A DNA stretch of 64,000 nt from Anabaena sp. UHCC 0204. Lineage in GTDB: Bacteria; Cyanobacteriota; Cyanobacteriia; Cyanobacteriales; Nostocaceae. The stretch spans positions 9,980-73,979 of the forward strand of contig NZ_VIKW01000001.1 of the NCBI RefSeq assembly GCF_009711975.1, written 5' to 3'. The notes below the pieces were generated by a model that had not been told where the DNA came from, made no database searches, and saw only the letters and a program-made list of their open reading frames with translations. Made by a program: the position numbers and the translations under genes. Positions 53,208 through 61,883 of the stretch are shown in pieces (positions within the stretch are counted from its first letter, which is position 1; the number at the start of each line of letters is the position of its first letter).

Positions 53208-53508
53208 AATAAAAACCAGTAGCGGTAACGTATTTGCTGATTTAGATTTACCCAACCCAGAGGAAATGCTAGTAAAAGCTGAACTAGCACGGAAAATCAG
53301 TATCGCTATCACTGCACGTCATATTACCCAAGCTGAAACGGCTGAATTATTAGGAATTGATCAGCCAAAGGTTTCTGCTTTAATGAGAGGAAGACTTACA
53401 GGTTTTTCTCTAGAAAGAATGTTTAGATTTCTAAATACATTAGGAATTGATGTGGAAATTACTGTTAAACCTAAATCTAGAAATAATGCACGGATAACTG
53501 TAGTTTAA
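53191..53508 (+). CDS. HTH (XRE/COG5606-type) DNA-binding protein, antitoxin-like
   Basis: 105 residues. The helix-turn-helix is ARHITQAETAELLGIDQPKVSALMRGRLTGFS, typical of the COG5606/HTH_37 group that usually pairs with a RelE/HigB-type toxin encoded upstream. The region before (GNVFADLDLPNPEEMLVKAEL) also matches this group. No toxin gene is present: the position is taken by the 44-residue ORF, whose 3' end overlaps it. So this is an orphan antitoxin or stand-alone regulator. Confidence 0.88.
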   Translation: MTEKIEIKTSSGNVFADLDLPNPEEMLVKAELARKISIAITARHITQAETAELLGIDQPKVSALMRGRLTGFSLERMFRFLNTLGIDVEITVKPKSRNNARITVV

Positions 53509-53527
53509 TTTGCACTCCTTAAAAGTC

Positions 53528-53863
53528 ATGAAAAAGCTATTATTCCTCTGTAGCCAAAATAGACTGCGTAGCCCCACCGCTGAAGCTGTATTTTCAGAAT
53601 ATCCAGGACTGGAAGTAGAGTCCGCAGGTTTAGACAGAACCGCCGAAAACAGAGTTTCTACAGAAGCGATCGCATGGGCTGATATAATCTTTGTAATGGA
53701 ACAATCCCATAAAAGTAAGCTATCTAAAAACTTTCAACCCTTTCTCAAAAATAAAAGAATTATTTGTCTAGATATACCTGATGAATATGAATATATGCAA
53801 GCAGAATTAATTGAATTGTTAAAGCATAAAGTTTTTCCATTATTGGGAACTATCTCCTCTTGA
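53528..53863 (+). CDS. Low-molecular-weight protein-tyrosine-phosphatase-like protein
   Basis: 111 residues from the ATG at 53528. The opening KKLLFLCSQNRLRSPTAEAVF has the phosphate-binding loop C-S-Q-N-R-L-R-S, the variant found in the short LMW-PTP-like family. The Asp of DIPDEYEYM near the end could be the general acid. It is shorter than classical LMW-PTPs (~150 residues). It starts 19 bp after the HTH gene and is probably read with it. The substrate is unknown. Confidence 0.85.
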   Translation: MKKLLFLCSQNRLRSPTAEAVFSEYPGLEVESAGLDRTAENRVSTEAIAWADIIFVMEQSHKSKLSKNFQPFLKNKRIICLDIPDEYEYMQAELIELLKHKVFPLLGTISS

Positions 53864-53951
53864 ATCAAATATCTGTTAATTTATTTATAGGCTTATGGCT
53901 AACACCACGCTTACGCTATCAGCAAGCCCTAATTAAAGGAGAATTTACAAC

Positions 53952-54416
53952 ATGAATAAATTATTAGATCAAACTCTGTCCAATGAACTTGCTAAAACCA
54001 TCAAAAGTAAAGCAAAAAAACCTTTTCATAATGCTTATAAAGCAGTTTTAGTCACAGAGGGAGCAAAGTATGTCCAAGGCTTTTTAGTATTTGTAGGTCA
54101 GCCATATAAACCAGTTGAACATGGTTGGATTGAAGTTAATGATGTGATTATTGATCCGACACTGCCTTATCTACAAAAAAATCCCCAGGAATTTTATTAT
54201 TTTCCTGCCCAAACTCTAAGTGCCAAAAAGGTGAAAGCTATTGTTGAAGAATCTAAAGAAGACTATCCAGAAGATGATCCTCTACCTATTTATGGTGAAG
54301 CCCCCTATGATTATTATGGTGATGTCATGTTAGGTGGTCAAGAATATTTGATAGCCTATCAAGCCGCAGAAGCAAAATGTCAAGAAATCAATGGATTAAA
54401 TTCTGAAAAAAATTAA
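53952..54416 (+). CDS. Hypothetical protein, 154 residues
   Basis: Starts at an ATG with AAAGGAG about eight bases upstream. The sequence is soluble and mixed (AKYVQGFLVFVGQPYKPVEHGW, VNDVIIDPTLP, YYFPAQTLSAKKV), rich in Tyr and Pro at the end (EAPYDYYGDVML). The pattern 'GW-x-E-V-x-D-x-I-I-D-P-T' resembles small domains found beside nucleic-acid or peptide-related enzymes, but I cannot name it. The spacer before it has a GCTTACGCTATCAGC repeat fragment. Confidence 0.65.
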   Translation: MNKLLDQTLSNELAKTIKSKAKKPFHNAYKAVLVTEGAKYVQGFLVFVGQPYKPVEHGWIEVNDVIIDPTLPYLQKNPQEFYYFPAQTLSAKKVKAIVEESKEDYPEDDPLPIYGEAPYDYYGDVMLGGQEYLIAYQAAEAKCQEINGLNSEKN

Positions 54417-54508
54417 TTTAGTATTCAGCTATAGCAGAGTTCACCGAATCTAAAACCTGTAAGTATAACTCTTTTAAATTTAAAATTTTGCATTTTGCAT
54501 TGTTAATT

Positions 54509-56389
54509 ATGAGCATCTCACCATCCCCCACTAAATCTGATCCAGAATACCATCGTCGGGACAATGACTGGCGATTATTTTTGCGCTTAGTACCTTATGG
54601 TCGTCGTCATGGCAAACTATTAACAGTATCTATGTTGCTGCTTGTTCCTATCGCTATTTCTAGTGCTATCAAACCTATGTTGGTAGGACAGGCAATTTCT
54701 TTAATTCGCAAAGAACCTAGCACCTATCAATTCCTTCAGAATATGCCTCTTGCAGAAGGCTTAAATATCCTCTTAGGAATGCTACTAATAGCAATTACTA
54801 TTCGGTTAGTATTGGTAGCTATACAAGGTTTTTTAGTACAGAAACTGGGACAAAAAATTACAGCCGCTATTCGTGAGGATTTATTTCATCATGTGACATC
54901 TTTAGCTGTACGTTTTTTCGATCGCACACCTGTCGGTAAATTGATTACAAGACTAACCAGTGATGTAGAAAGTTTGGGTGATGTCTTTTCAACTGGGGCT
55001 GTAGGCATTGTTTCTGATTTATTATCTATGCTGGTAATTATTGGATTGATGTTTTCAATTCAATGGCAACTTGCTTGTTTGTTAATATTCCTTCTTTTCC
55101 CTGTGACGTGGTTAATGATTTATTTTCAACAGCAATATCGAACGGCTAATTATAAAACCAGGGAAGAACTTTCTAAACTCAATTCTCAACTCCAAGAAAA
55201 TATTGTTGGTATTAATGTAGTCCAATTATTCCGCCGTGAAAAATTTAACGCGGAGTTATTTCGGGTGACAAATCAACGTTATGTACAGGAAGTAGATACT
55301 AGTATTTGGTATGATTCAGCAGTTTCTTCAACTTTGGAATGGGTTGGTTTAATTGCTATTGCTGGTGTGTTATGGATTGGTGGTTGGTTGTTGTTAGGTG
55401 AACAAATCACTTTTGGGATTTTATCGGCATTTATTTTATATGCCCAACAATTTTTTGAACCGTTGCGGAATTTTGCGGAAAAGTTTACTGTAATTCAATC
55501 TGGTTTTACGGCTATTGAACGGGTAGTTGATATTTTAGATGAACCCATTGAAATAAAAGATTACTCTCGTCCACAAATTTCTAATGTAGATTTTGAGTTT
55601 GGTTATATTAATGAGATAGTCTCTAAGTTAGAATCTCAAGATTTTACTCCTGTGCCGGCTTTGGGAGAAATCAAGTTTGAAAATGTTTCTTTTGCTTATA
55701 AAGATGATGATTACGTTATTAGAAATTTAGACTTTACTATTCACCCAGGGGAAAAAATAGCTTTAGTCGGTCCTACAGGTGCGGGGAAAAGTTCAATTAT
55801 TCGGCTGTTGTGTCGTCTTTATGAACCAACTCAAGGACGTATTCTCGTTGATGGTGTGGATATCCGCGAAATTCCCCAAGTGGAACTACGTCGTTATATG
55901 ACGGTGATTTTGCAAGAAGCATTTTTGTTTGCTGGTGATGTAAAAAGTAATATTACTTTAGGTGATCATTACAGTTTTGCAGAAATTCAACAAGCGGCAG
56001 AAAAAACTAATGTAGCCGAGTTTATTAACCAACTTCCCCAAGGTTATGATACTCAATTGCGAGAACGAGCAACAAATATTTCTAGTGGTCAAAAACAACT
56101 TTTAGCTTTTGCTCGTGCTGCTATTCGCAACCCCCAAATTTTGGTATTAGATGAAGCTACAGCTAGTTTGGATGTGGGAACGGAAGCTTTGGTTCAAGAG
56201 GCTTTAAATCAGTTGTTGATACAACGGACATCTATTATTATTGCTCACCGTTTATCTACAATTCGCAATGTAGACAGAATTTTTGTGTTGAAACGGGGAG
56301 AATTAATTGAACAGGGAAGTCATGACGAATTATTACAACAAGAGGGATTTTATGCTACCTTGCACAATTTGCAAATGTTAGGAACGTAG
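54509..56389 (+). CDS. ABC exporter, fused membrane and ATPase domains (MsbA/multidrug type)
   Basis: 626 residues from the ATG at 54509 (a TTG 21 bp upstream is unlikely). Six membrane helices in the first ~330 residues (LTVSMLLLVPIAISSAI, LNILLGMLLIAITIRLVLV and others) precede the nucleotide-binding domain: Walker A GPTGAGKSS, Q-loop VILQEAFLFAGDV, signature ISSGQKQLLAFARA, Walker B LVLDEATASLD and H-loop IAHRLST. It works as a dimer exporting lipids or drugs. The stop codon lies inside the GTAGGGGCGCAG repeat. Confidence 0.92.
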   Translation: MSISPSPTKSDPEYHRRDNDWRLFLRLVPYGRRHGKLLTVSMLLLVPIAISSAIKPMLVGQAISLIRKEPSTYQFLQNMPLAEGLNILLGMLLIAITIRLVLVAIQGFLVQKLGQKITAAIREDLFHHVTSLAVRFFDRTPVGKLITRLTSDVESLGDVFSTGAVGIVSDLLSMLVIIGLMFSIQWQLACLLIFLLFPVTWLMIYFQQQYRTANYKTREELSKLNSQLQENIVGINVVQLFRREKFNAELFRVTNQRYVQEVDTSIWYDSAVSSTLEWVGLIAIAGVLWIGGWLLLGEQITFGILSAFILYAQQFFEPLRNFAEKFTVIQSGFTAIERVVDILDEPIEIKDYSRPQISNVDFEFGYINEIVSKLESQDFTPVPALGEIKFENVSFAYKDDDYVIRNLDFTIHPGEKIALVGPTGAGKSSIIRLLCRLYEPTQGRILVDGVDIREIPQVELRRYMTVILQEAFLFAGDVKSNITLGDHYSFAEIQQAAEKTNVAEFINQLPQGYDTQLRERATNISSGQKQLLAFARAAIRNPQILVLDEATASLDVGTEALVQEALNQLLIQRTSIIIAHRLSTIRNVDRIFVLKRGELIEQGSHDELLQQEGFYATLHNLQMLGT

Positions 56390-56410
56390 GGGCGCAGGGT
56401 CTGCGCCCAG
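56386..56410. repeat. GTAGGGGCGCAG palindrome, copy 3 (supplies the ABC exporter stop codon)
   Basis: GGGCGCAG (56390-56397), GGT, CTGCGCCC (56401-56408). The TAG of GTAGGGG (56387-56389) is the stop codon of the preceding gene. Confidence 0.9.
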
Positions 56411-56703
56411 TCAGGAGTCATTACATTCTCTGGAGTCCTATTTAGGACTTCCAAGAAATAAATTACCCAAATAACTAACCGCAGAGGCGCAGAGGACACA
56501 GAGGAATAAGGGTTTGAGAGATTTTTGCGTTAGGTGGTTGAGAGTTTTTTTATTTGGAGTTCTCTTAATCAAATGTGTGCAGTATTTATGTGATATAAAT
56601 CACTAATTTATGACTGCTGTAATCACTATTGTTTTCGCTAGTTAATCACTGAAATAAAATCAATTATAGGCGATATTAAAGTTGTAGAGTTCAGTTTTAA
56701 CAA
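56390..56703. other. Spacer with GCAGAGG repeat fragment
   Basis: 314 bp. Besides the palindrome it has CCGCAGAGGCGCAGAGGACACAGAGG at about 56479-56504, one of several GCAGAG-type arrays in this window. The rest is AT-rich and holds the promoter of the next small gene; nothing specific was seen. Confidence 0.5.
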
Positions 56704-56919
56704 ATGCCAAAAATCAATCTTCTCCCTGGTGCTGTTGCGGAAATTATGGCTGCTACTGCTGATACTGGTTCTCTTTCTTTAGCAGATCGTTATGGTTTAA
56801 TGGCGGCTATTTTAAATGAATCTTTAGCAGAAGAAGAAATAGAATCTATCAATAGATTGCTACGTTTTGTCATCAAAGGTCGTATTAAGGTGACAAACGA
56901 TATTTCTACTGATGTCTAA
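56704..56919 (+). CDS. Small conserved-looking hypothetical protein, 71 residues
   Basis: Sequence MPKINLLPGAVAEIMAATADTG followed by LSLADRYGLMAAILNESLAEEE and SINRLLRFVIKGRIKVTND. It is helical with a hydrophobic core pattern and a good start after a long spacer. I recall similar small proteins in Nostocales but no function. It is flanked by the ABC exporter (upstream) and the convergent rnhA. Confidence 0.6.
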   Translation: MPKINLLPGAVAEIMAATADTGSLSLADRYGLMAAILNESLAEEEIESINRLLRFVIKGRIKVTNDISTDV

Positions 56920-57045
56920 TTTTGATGAGGATATGATATTTAAGATTTTGACTATATTTTGTTTAATTTATGAATACCATAATTTATCATTTATCAAGTT
57001 TTCAAGTATTTCCCCTTACCTATTCCCCTTCCCGTAATTGATTGT

Positions 57046-57954
57046 TTAATCTGCTTCGGTTTCTATTTTGTCGCTACGTTCAAGTTCCCAGAGAATTTGA
57101 TTACCTTCCCGTCTGACACGCGAAACTATCCAATTTCGCCAGCGCCATTCATCTCCTCGACTGGTGACGGCGCTAGAGTGGACACTCATTAAGTCTGCTA
57201 ATTCTGAACTGGTAATTAGGTAGCCTTTTTCGGCAATTTCGTCCGCAATACGCAAAGTTTCTACCAAGTTGCGAAGTTGTGAAACCCTGATTTCGGTGGG
57301 TTGTTCGTTGGTTGTAGTCGCAGTTGAAGCGGTAGATGGTTCCATAGTGGTTATATCTGATGCAGACGGACTGCTTTCCAGGGTATTTTTATTAATTATT
57401 GTAGAGTTTATTGGATAATCAGATACTTTTGCTACGCTTATTTCCCTAATTTTAGGTAAAGTTTCATGAAGCCGTTCAGGTAATAACTCTTGTAGATCAG
57501 GGATTTTGCCATTTGCGAAGGAGCGAGCGATCGCATCACAACGTTCATTGCCAATGTTACCAGAATGTCCCCGGACGTGCTGCCATTGTATGAGTCGGTT
57601 ATTAAGTTGATCGAGGGTTTCTAAGAGGTCTTGATTTTGGACAGGATTCCCATCTGATTTTTTCCAGCCTTTCCTTTTCCAACCTGGCAACCATTTAGTA
57701 ATAGAATTAATCAGATATTCGCTATCGGTGTAGAGAGTAATCGGTTCAGTTTGTCCAGATGATTTGAAAAATTCCAAGGCGGCGATCGCTGCTTGCATTT
57801 CCATTTTATTATTAGTAGTGTGCTGCGATGAATCACCCATTTCGTGAACCGAACCATCATTAAAATAGACGACTGTACCCCAACCACCAGGACCAGGATT
57901 GCCTGTGCAAGCACCATCTGTATATATACTTTGAATTATGCGTTGATTAGACAT
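57046..57954 (-). CDS. rnhA: Ribonuclease HI with a C-terminal extension
   Basis: 302 residues from the ATG at 57954 (a TTG two codons upstream is in frame). The RNase H domain fills residues ~5-155: IYTDGACTGNPGPGGWG (Asp), NNKMEMQAAIAAL (Glu), LYTDSEYLINSI (Asp), HVRGHSGNIGNERCDAIA (His, Asp). After a Ser/Thr-rich linker there is a second domain (~225-300) with VSQLRNLVETLRIADEIAEK and SSELADLMSVHSSAVTSRG, then DEWRWRNWIVSRVRREGN, which looks like a winged-helix-type DNA-binding extension. It degrades RNA in RNA-DNA hybrids. Confidence 0.93.
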   Translation of the reverse strand: MSNQRIIQSIYTDGACTGNPGPGGWGTVVYFNDGSVHEMGDSSQHTTNNKMEMQAAIAALEFFKSSGQTEPITLYTDSEYLINSITKWLPGWKRKGWKKSDGNPVQNQDLLETLDQLNNRLIQWQHVRGHSGNIGNERCDAIARSFANGKIPDLQELLPERLHETLPKIREISVAKVSDYPINSTIINKNTLESSPSASDITTMEPSTASTATTTNEQPTEIRVSQLRNLVETLRIADEIAEKGYLITSSELADLMSVHSSAVTSRGDEWRWRNWIVSRVRREGNQILWELERSDKIETEAD

Positions 57955-57971
57955 GATCAAATTCAGGAATT

Positions 57972-58394
57972 CTAGAGAGTTGATATATTAGTAGCAAACA
58001 TTAATTCCAATTTCACAGGATTTTTTGTGAAACCCCAACGTTGATAAAATGGCATCATCTCTGGTAAACAAAAAAGAGCTATAACTTCAACTTCTTTTAA
58101 TTGGGGATGATTAATGACTTCATCTAATAATTTAGCACCAAATCCCCTTTTTCTATAATTAGGTTTAACAATTACATCATAAAGAACTGCGCGATAAACA
58201 AAATCACTCAGAACACGACAAAAACCAATTAATTGTTCTTCCTCATTTACTAAAGCAATAATAATATCAGATGCAGCCAGCATTTTCACAACACCTTGAT
58301 ATGTCCTATTTTTACTCCAAAATTCATTTTTGTATAATTCCACAAGTTCAGAAATTTGGGTTTCATTTAATTGATTAATTATTTGGTAATTCAT
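57972..58394 (-). CDS. GNAT N-acetyltransferase
   Basis: 140 residues. GNAT motif A (YDVIVKPNYRKRGFGAKLLDEVI; the R/Q-x-x-G-x-G/A loop is RKRGFGA) and the FCRVLSD strand are present, with FCLPEMMPFYQRWGF as the family end. Probably an aminoglycoside- or small-amine-type acetyltransferase; the substrate is unknown. It sits 17 bp upstream of rnhA and 15 bp after the PNPOx-like gene, all minus strand, so a three-gene unit is likely. Confidence 0.9.
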   Translation of the reverse strand: MNYQIINQLNETQISELVELYKNEFWSKNRTYQGVVKMLAASDIIIALVNEEEQLIGFCRVLSDFVYRAVLYDVIVKPNYRKRGFGAKLLDEVINHPQLKEVEVIALFCLPEMMPFYQRWGFTKNPVKLELMFATNISTL

Positions 58395-58409
58395 GCTTTT
58401 TAACTTTTA

Positions 58410-58976
58410 TTAATCACCTGGATTTTGAACTTTACTCAAAGGAGTTGATAAACCATCAATACTCATAATATTTTTCTGCTGTTGATATTCCTTAATTCCC
58501 TCTTCCCCTTTTTTACTAGCCCAATTAACTAAAGTTTCTCTTTGTCCTTGATATTCATACAACGGAACACCAAAACCACAAGAAGTTTGTACTCTTTCAA
58601 TATCTGCAACAATAATTTGCCGCGTTCCTGGAAGAGGAGAAAATAGAGGATAGAGAGAATTCCAGTCAGGAGAATCTGGCAAAATAGTTTGTCCCTGACC
58701 GTAAAGACGGAGAATACAAGGAGGTTCTTGAAAAGCACAAAACATCAAAGTTATACGCCCATTTTCCTGCAAATGAGCCGATGTTTCATTACCACTACCT
58801 GTAACATCCAAATAACCGACTCGGTGAGGAGAGAGAATCCGAAAACTTTCTAAACCCTTGGGAGAAAGGTTAACATGGCCTGTAGAACTTAGAGGTGAAG
58901 TCCCGACAAAAAATATTTTTTGACTAATAATAAACTTTTGTAATTCTTCCGTAATCGAATCAAAAACTTTAGCCAT
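58410..58976 (-). CDS. Pyridoxamine 5'-phosphate oxidase family FMN-binding protein
   Basis: 188 residues. The split-barrel pattern is FFVGTSPLSSTGHVNLSPKG, then VGYLDVTGSGNETSAHLQENG, RITLMFCAFQEPPCILRLYG and ERVQTSCGFGVPLYEY. This is the subgroup annotated as 'PNPOx family' with unknown substrate, distinct from PdxH. The 'SGNETSAHL' loop fits FMN phosphate binding. First gene of the minus-strand unit with the GNAT and rnhA genes; divergent from the ACC-deaminase-like gene. Confidence 0.9.
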   Translation of the reverse strand: MAKVFDSITEELQKFIISQKIFFVGTSPLSSTGHVNLSPKGLESFRILSPHRVGYLDVTGSGNETSAHLQENGRITLMFCAFQEPPCILRLYGQGQTILPDSPDWNSLYPLFSPLPGTRQIIVADIERVQTSCGFGVPLYEYQGQRETLVNWASKKGEEGIKEYQQQKNIMSIDGLSTPLSKVQNPGD

Positions 58977-59050
58977 AATCCAGGTTAATAATTTTTTTTT
59001 GCAATCTTAGTATTTTCTACTAATCTAGTAAAGTTTAACTTTTTTGGGAA

Positions 59051-59962
59051 ATGTCGTCAATTTTTTTACCTCCACCAATTCAAAAAATTAATAGTGAGAT
59101 AGCAACTAACGCAGGTGTTAACTTATATATCTTACGTCTTGATCTCATGCACCCTCAAATTAACGGTAATAAATGGTTTAAATTGAAGTATAACCTAGCA
59201 GCAGCTAAAGAGAAAAATTTCTCAACCATTCTCACCTTTGGTGGTGCTTATTCTAACCATATTTATGCCACAGCAGCAGCCGGAAATCTGTTTGGTTTCC
59301 GCACCATTGGTATAATTCGGGGTGAAGAAAATATACCCCTAAATTCTACTTTACAATTTGCAGTTGCACAGGGAATGCAATTAGTATATATTAATCGGCA
59401 AACATATAAACAACGCCATACAGAGAAATTACAAACCCAATTACAACAGCAATTTGGGGAAGTGTTTATTATTCCTGAAGGAGGTTGTAACTTAAATGGT
59501 ATGCGTGGTTGTATAGAGATATTAGCAACAATTAAAGAATTTAATACTGTCTGTTTAGCTTGCGGTACAGGAACAACATTAGCAGGAATGACACTATCAT
59601 TAAATCAAAACCAAAAAATGATTGGTTTTCCTGTCTTAAAAGGTGGTAATTTTCTTCAGGAAGATATCAACAACTTACTAAAAAATTATCTAGCTTCTGA
59701 CTTACCAAAACCTGTTAATTCTCCTGCACCTTGGGAATTAATTTGTAACTATCATTTTGGTGGATATGCTAAAATAAACAATGAATTAAAGCTATTTTGT
59801 CAAAATTTCCAAGAACAACATGACATACCTTTAGATTATGTATATACCGGAAAAATGTTTTATGGAGTCATGGATTTAATAACACAAGGTTATTTCCAGT
59901 CGGAATCTTTACTTTTAGTACATACCGGCGGATTACAGGGGAATATCGGATTTACAAATTAG
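59051..59962 (+). CDS. PLP enzyme of the ACC deaminase / D-cysteine desulfhydrase family
   Basis: 303 residues. The PLP lysine is in NGNKWFKLKYN near residue 38-45, and FGGAYSNHIYATAAAG is the conserved Asn-containing substrate loop. The phosphate-binding CGTGTTLAGM and the C-terminal HTGGLQGNIGF are also typical. Family members deaminate ACC or desulfurate D-cysteine; sequence alone cannot decide, and cyanobacterial members are usually annotated as D-cysteine desulfhydrase-like. Single gene. Confidence 0.9.
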   Translation: MSSIFLPPPIQKINSEIATNAGVNLYILRLDLMHPQINGNKWFKLKYNLAAAKEKNFSTILTFGGAYSNHIYATAAAGNLFGFRTIGIIRGEENIPLNSTLQFAVAQGMQLVYINRQTYKQRHTEKLQTQLQQQFGEVFIIPEGGCNLNGMRGCIEILATIKEFNTVCLACGTGTTLAGMTLSLNQNQKMIGFPVLKGGNFLQEDINNLLKNYLASDLPKPVNSPAPWELICNYHFGGYAKINNELKLFCQNFQEQHDIPLDYVYTGKMFYGVMDLITQGYFQSESLLLVHTGGLQGNIGFTN

Positions 59963-60097
59963 TAGATTGGGTAAAAGACAACATTATCAATAATTTTGTT
60001 GGGTTTCCTTCCTTAACCCAACCTACTTTTTTGAATTAATTTATTTGATATTGCTGATAGCCATATTAAAGTATGAAATTGAAAAATTCTTACTCTC

Positions 60098-60166
60098 TGA
60101 GACTCTGCGACGGCAGTCACTCATGGGGGAAACCCCCAAGACCGCGCTGCCTCGCCTCTGCGTGAG
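60098..60166. repeat. Dispersed repeat with GGGGGAAACCCCC hairpin
   Basis: AGACTCTGCGACGGCAGTC is followed by ATGGGGGAAACCCCCAAGACCGCGCTGCC and TCGCCTCTGCGTGAGG. GGGGG / CCCCC with a three-base loop is the core; flanking CTCTGCG units resemble the GCAGAG repeats elsewhere. It lies in the spacer between the convergent ACC-deaminase-like and methyltransferase genes. Confidence 0.6.
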
Positions 60167-60180
60167 GTAAAATCATATTC

Positions 60181-60828
60181 TTAATCAGCAATGCCATTTA
60201 TTTTCACTCCAATTAATAACGCCATTTCCAACCATTTCCAGTAACAGTCAACATCAGTAAAACCTATTTTTCTTAACCAATCTAGTTGTGTTTCTACATC
60301 TAAAAGTTTATTTGACGGGTCGTCTTTTGCTACTTCCATATCAATAGCTTTTAAAAAACGTTCGTGTAGTTCTGGTGTTGGAGAAGATACGTGTTCTAAA
60401 TTGCAGAAAATACCACCAGGTTCGAGAAGTTGGTAAATTTCTGTATATAAATCAAATTTGCGTTCGTGGGTAAGATGATGAATCGCAAAACTGGAAACTA
60501 TTGCATCAAATAAACCTAAATTTGGTAAAGGTTCATCTAAATTATGTTCTATTATTTCTACTGTTTTATCTTCAGCAAAGCGAGTTTTTACTAATTCCAA
60601 CATAGTGGGAGAAAAGTCAATAGCTATGCTTTGCATTTGGGGACGTTCAATTTTGAGTAATGCGAGTAATCTTCCGTCTCCAGTTCCTAAGTCAAGAATG
60701 CGTTTAACGTTTTTGGGAACTTGTGATAATAAAACAGCCTCTCCTTCCGTGCGGTGAGGTATTTTATCTGCTTTTCCCAAATAACGCAAAGCGTGTTCGG
60801 GAGATGTCCACAGGTTGACGTTATTCAT
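60181..60828 (-). CDS. Class I SAM-dependent methyltransferase
   Basis: 215 residues. SAM motif I is RILDLGTGDGRLLALL, motif II IAIDFSPTMLELVK, and DAIVSSFAIHHLTHERKFDLYTEIYQLLEPGGIFCNLEHV is split over the usual post-I region. The substrate is unknown. The downstream gene (toward lower coordinates) is convergent; the small hypothetical gene at 60848 lies 19 bp upstream on the same strand. Confidence 0.9.
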   Translation of the reverse strand: MNNVNLWTSPEHALRYLGKADKIPHRTEGEAVLLSQVPKNVKRILDLGTGDGRLLALLKIERPQMQSIAIDFSPTMLELVKTRFAEDKTVEIIEHNLDEPLPNLGLFDAIVSSFAIHHLTHERKFDLYTEIYQLLEPGGIFCNLEHVSSPTPELHERFLKAIDMEVAKDDPSNKLLDVETQLDWLRKIGFTDVDCYWKWLEMALLIGVKINGIAD

Positions 60829-60847
60829 GAAGTTATCCTTATCTAAA

Positions 60848-61108
60848 TTAAGCGTGTAAATTGGCTTGTTCTTGTAACCAAGAATCTACAGGTTGTCCAT
60901 CTTTGCGTTTGAGTTCTATTTCTATTACCATTACTTCTTTAGAACCTGGAGGTGCGGGTTTTTTATGAAAGAGAATATCATAATCTAAAGGGTTTTGATT
61001 ATGTTCTTTTAACCAATCTTGAACTTTAGTAAGTGCAAAAAATGATTGTCCTTGTGCAAACATTTGGGTAATTTGCATTTGTAAGGTGTAAGGATTGATG
61101 CGACTCAT
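60848..61108 (-). CDS. Small hypothetical protein, 86 residues
   Basis: MSRINPYTLQMQITQMFAQGQS is followed by KVQDWLKEHNQNPLDYDILFH and VIEIELKRKDGQPVDSWL. The second part looks like a small alpha/beta fold. I do not recognise it. Co-transcribed with the methyltransferase (19 bp spacing). Confidence 0.6.
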   Translation of the reverse strand: MSRINPYTLQMQITQMFAQGQSFFALTKVQDWLKEHNQNPLDYDILFHKKPAPPGSKEVMVIEIELKRKDGQPVDSWLQEQANLHA

Positions 61109-61211
61109 TTTTTGATAACTCCTGTGTATGGTTATAGAGAGAGAATGATGGATTTGATGAGTAGATTATAAATTATAATCACATAATTAACCTAAATACA
61201 AGAACCTAAAA

Positions 61212-61883
61212 ATGAGCCAAACTGCAATAAATCTGATTGCTATATCTGTGTTTTTGATGACTTTTTCCAGTTTATTAGGACCATTAATCCATCTTTCACC
61301 AACAATACCAGCTTTAGCTACGGTGACGTTTTTGGGAATTGCGACTTTGGATAATTTCAGTTTTGAAGGAAAGGGAGGAACGATAGTATTAGACGTGGTG
61401 GCGCGATTTTCTCCAGAATATCGAGAAAGAATTATACATCATGAAGCCGGTCATTTTTTAGTAGCGCACCTATTAGGAATTCCTGTGACTGGCTACACCC
61501 TCAGCGCCTGGGAAGCTTGGAAAAAAGGACAACCAGGACAAGGTGGGGTAACTTTAGAAGATAGCGAGTTAGCAGCGCAATTAGAAACGGGAAAAATTAG
61601 CGCCCATAAGTTAGATCGTTATTGTAATATTTGGATGGCGGGAATTGCTGCGGAAACTTTAGTTTTTAACTCTGCTGAAGGTGGAAATGATGATAAAAGT
61701 AAGTTAAGAGAAATTTTGCAAGTTATCGGTTTTACTGGAGAAATGTATCAGCAAAAAGAAAGGTTTCATCTTCTCCAGTCTAAAAATCTCATTCAGGAAA
61801 ATTGGTCAAGTTATGAAGCTTTAGTTATAGCTATGAAAAATCGGGCTTCTGTAGCTGAATGTCAACAGGTTATTCTTAGCTAA
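61212..61883 (+). CDS. FtsH-like M41 metallopeptidase domain without an ATPase domain
   Basis: 223 residues. Two hydrophobic segments open the protein (LIAISVFLMTFSSLLGPLI and PALATVTFLGIATL). The zinc motif HEAGH is at residues 77-81 (ERIIHHEAGHFLVAHLLG), followed by WMAGIAAETLVF and EGGNDDKSKLREIL, which correspond to the M41 region supplying the third ligand. No AAA+ domain exists. Such 'ATP-dependent Zn protease'-annotated proteins are a conserved cyanobacterial/plastid group; whether they are active alone is open. Its last four bases overlap the convergent diguanylate cyclase stop codon. Confidence 0.85.
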   Translation: MSQTAINLIAISVFLMTFSSLLGPLIHLSPTIPALATVTFLGIATLDNFSFEGKGGTIVLDVVARFSPEYRERIIHHEAGHFLVAHLLGIPVTGYTLSAWEAWKKGQPGQGGVTLEDSELAAQLETGKISAHKLDRYCNIWMAGIAAETLVFNSAEGGNDDKSKLREILQVIGFTGEMYQQKERFHLLQSKNLIQENWSSYEALVIAMKNRASVAECQQVILS

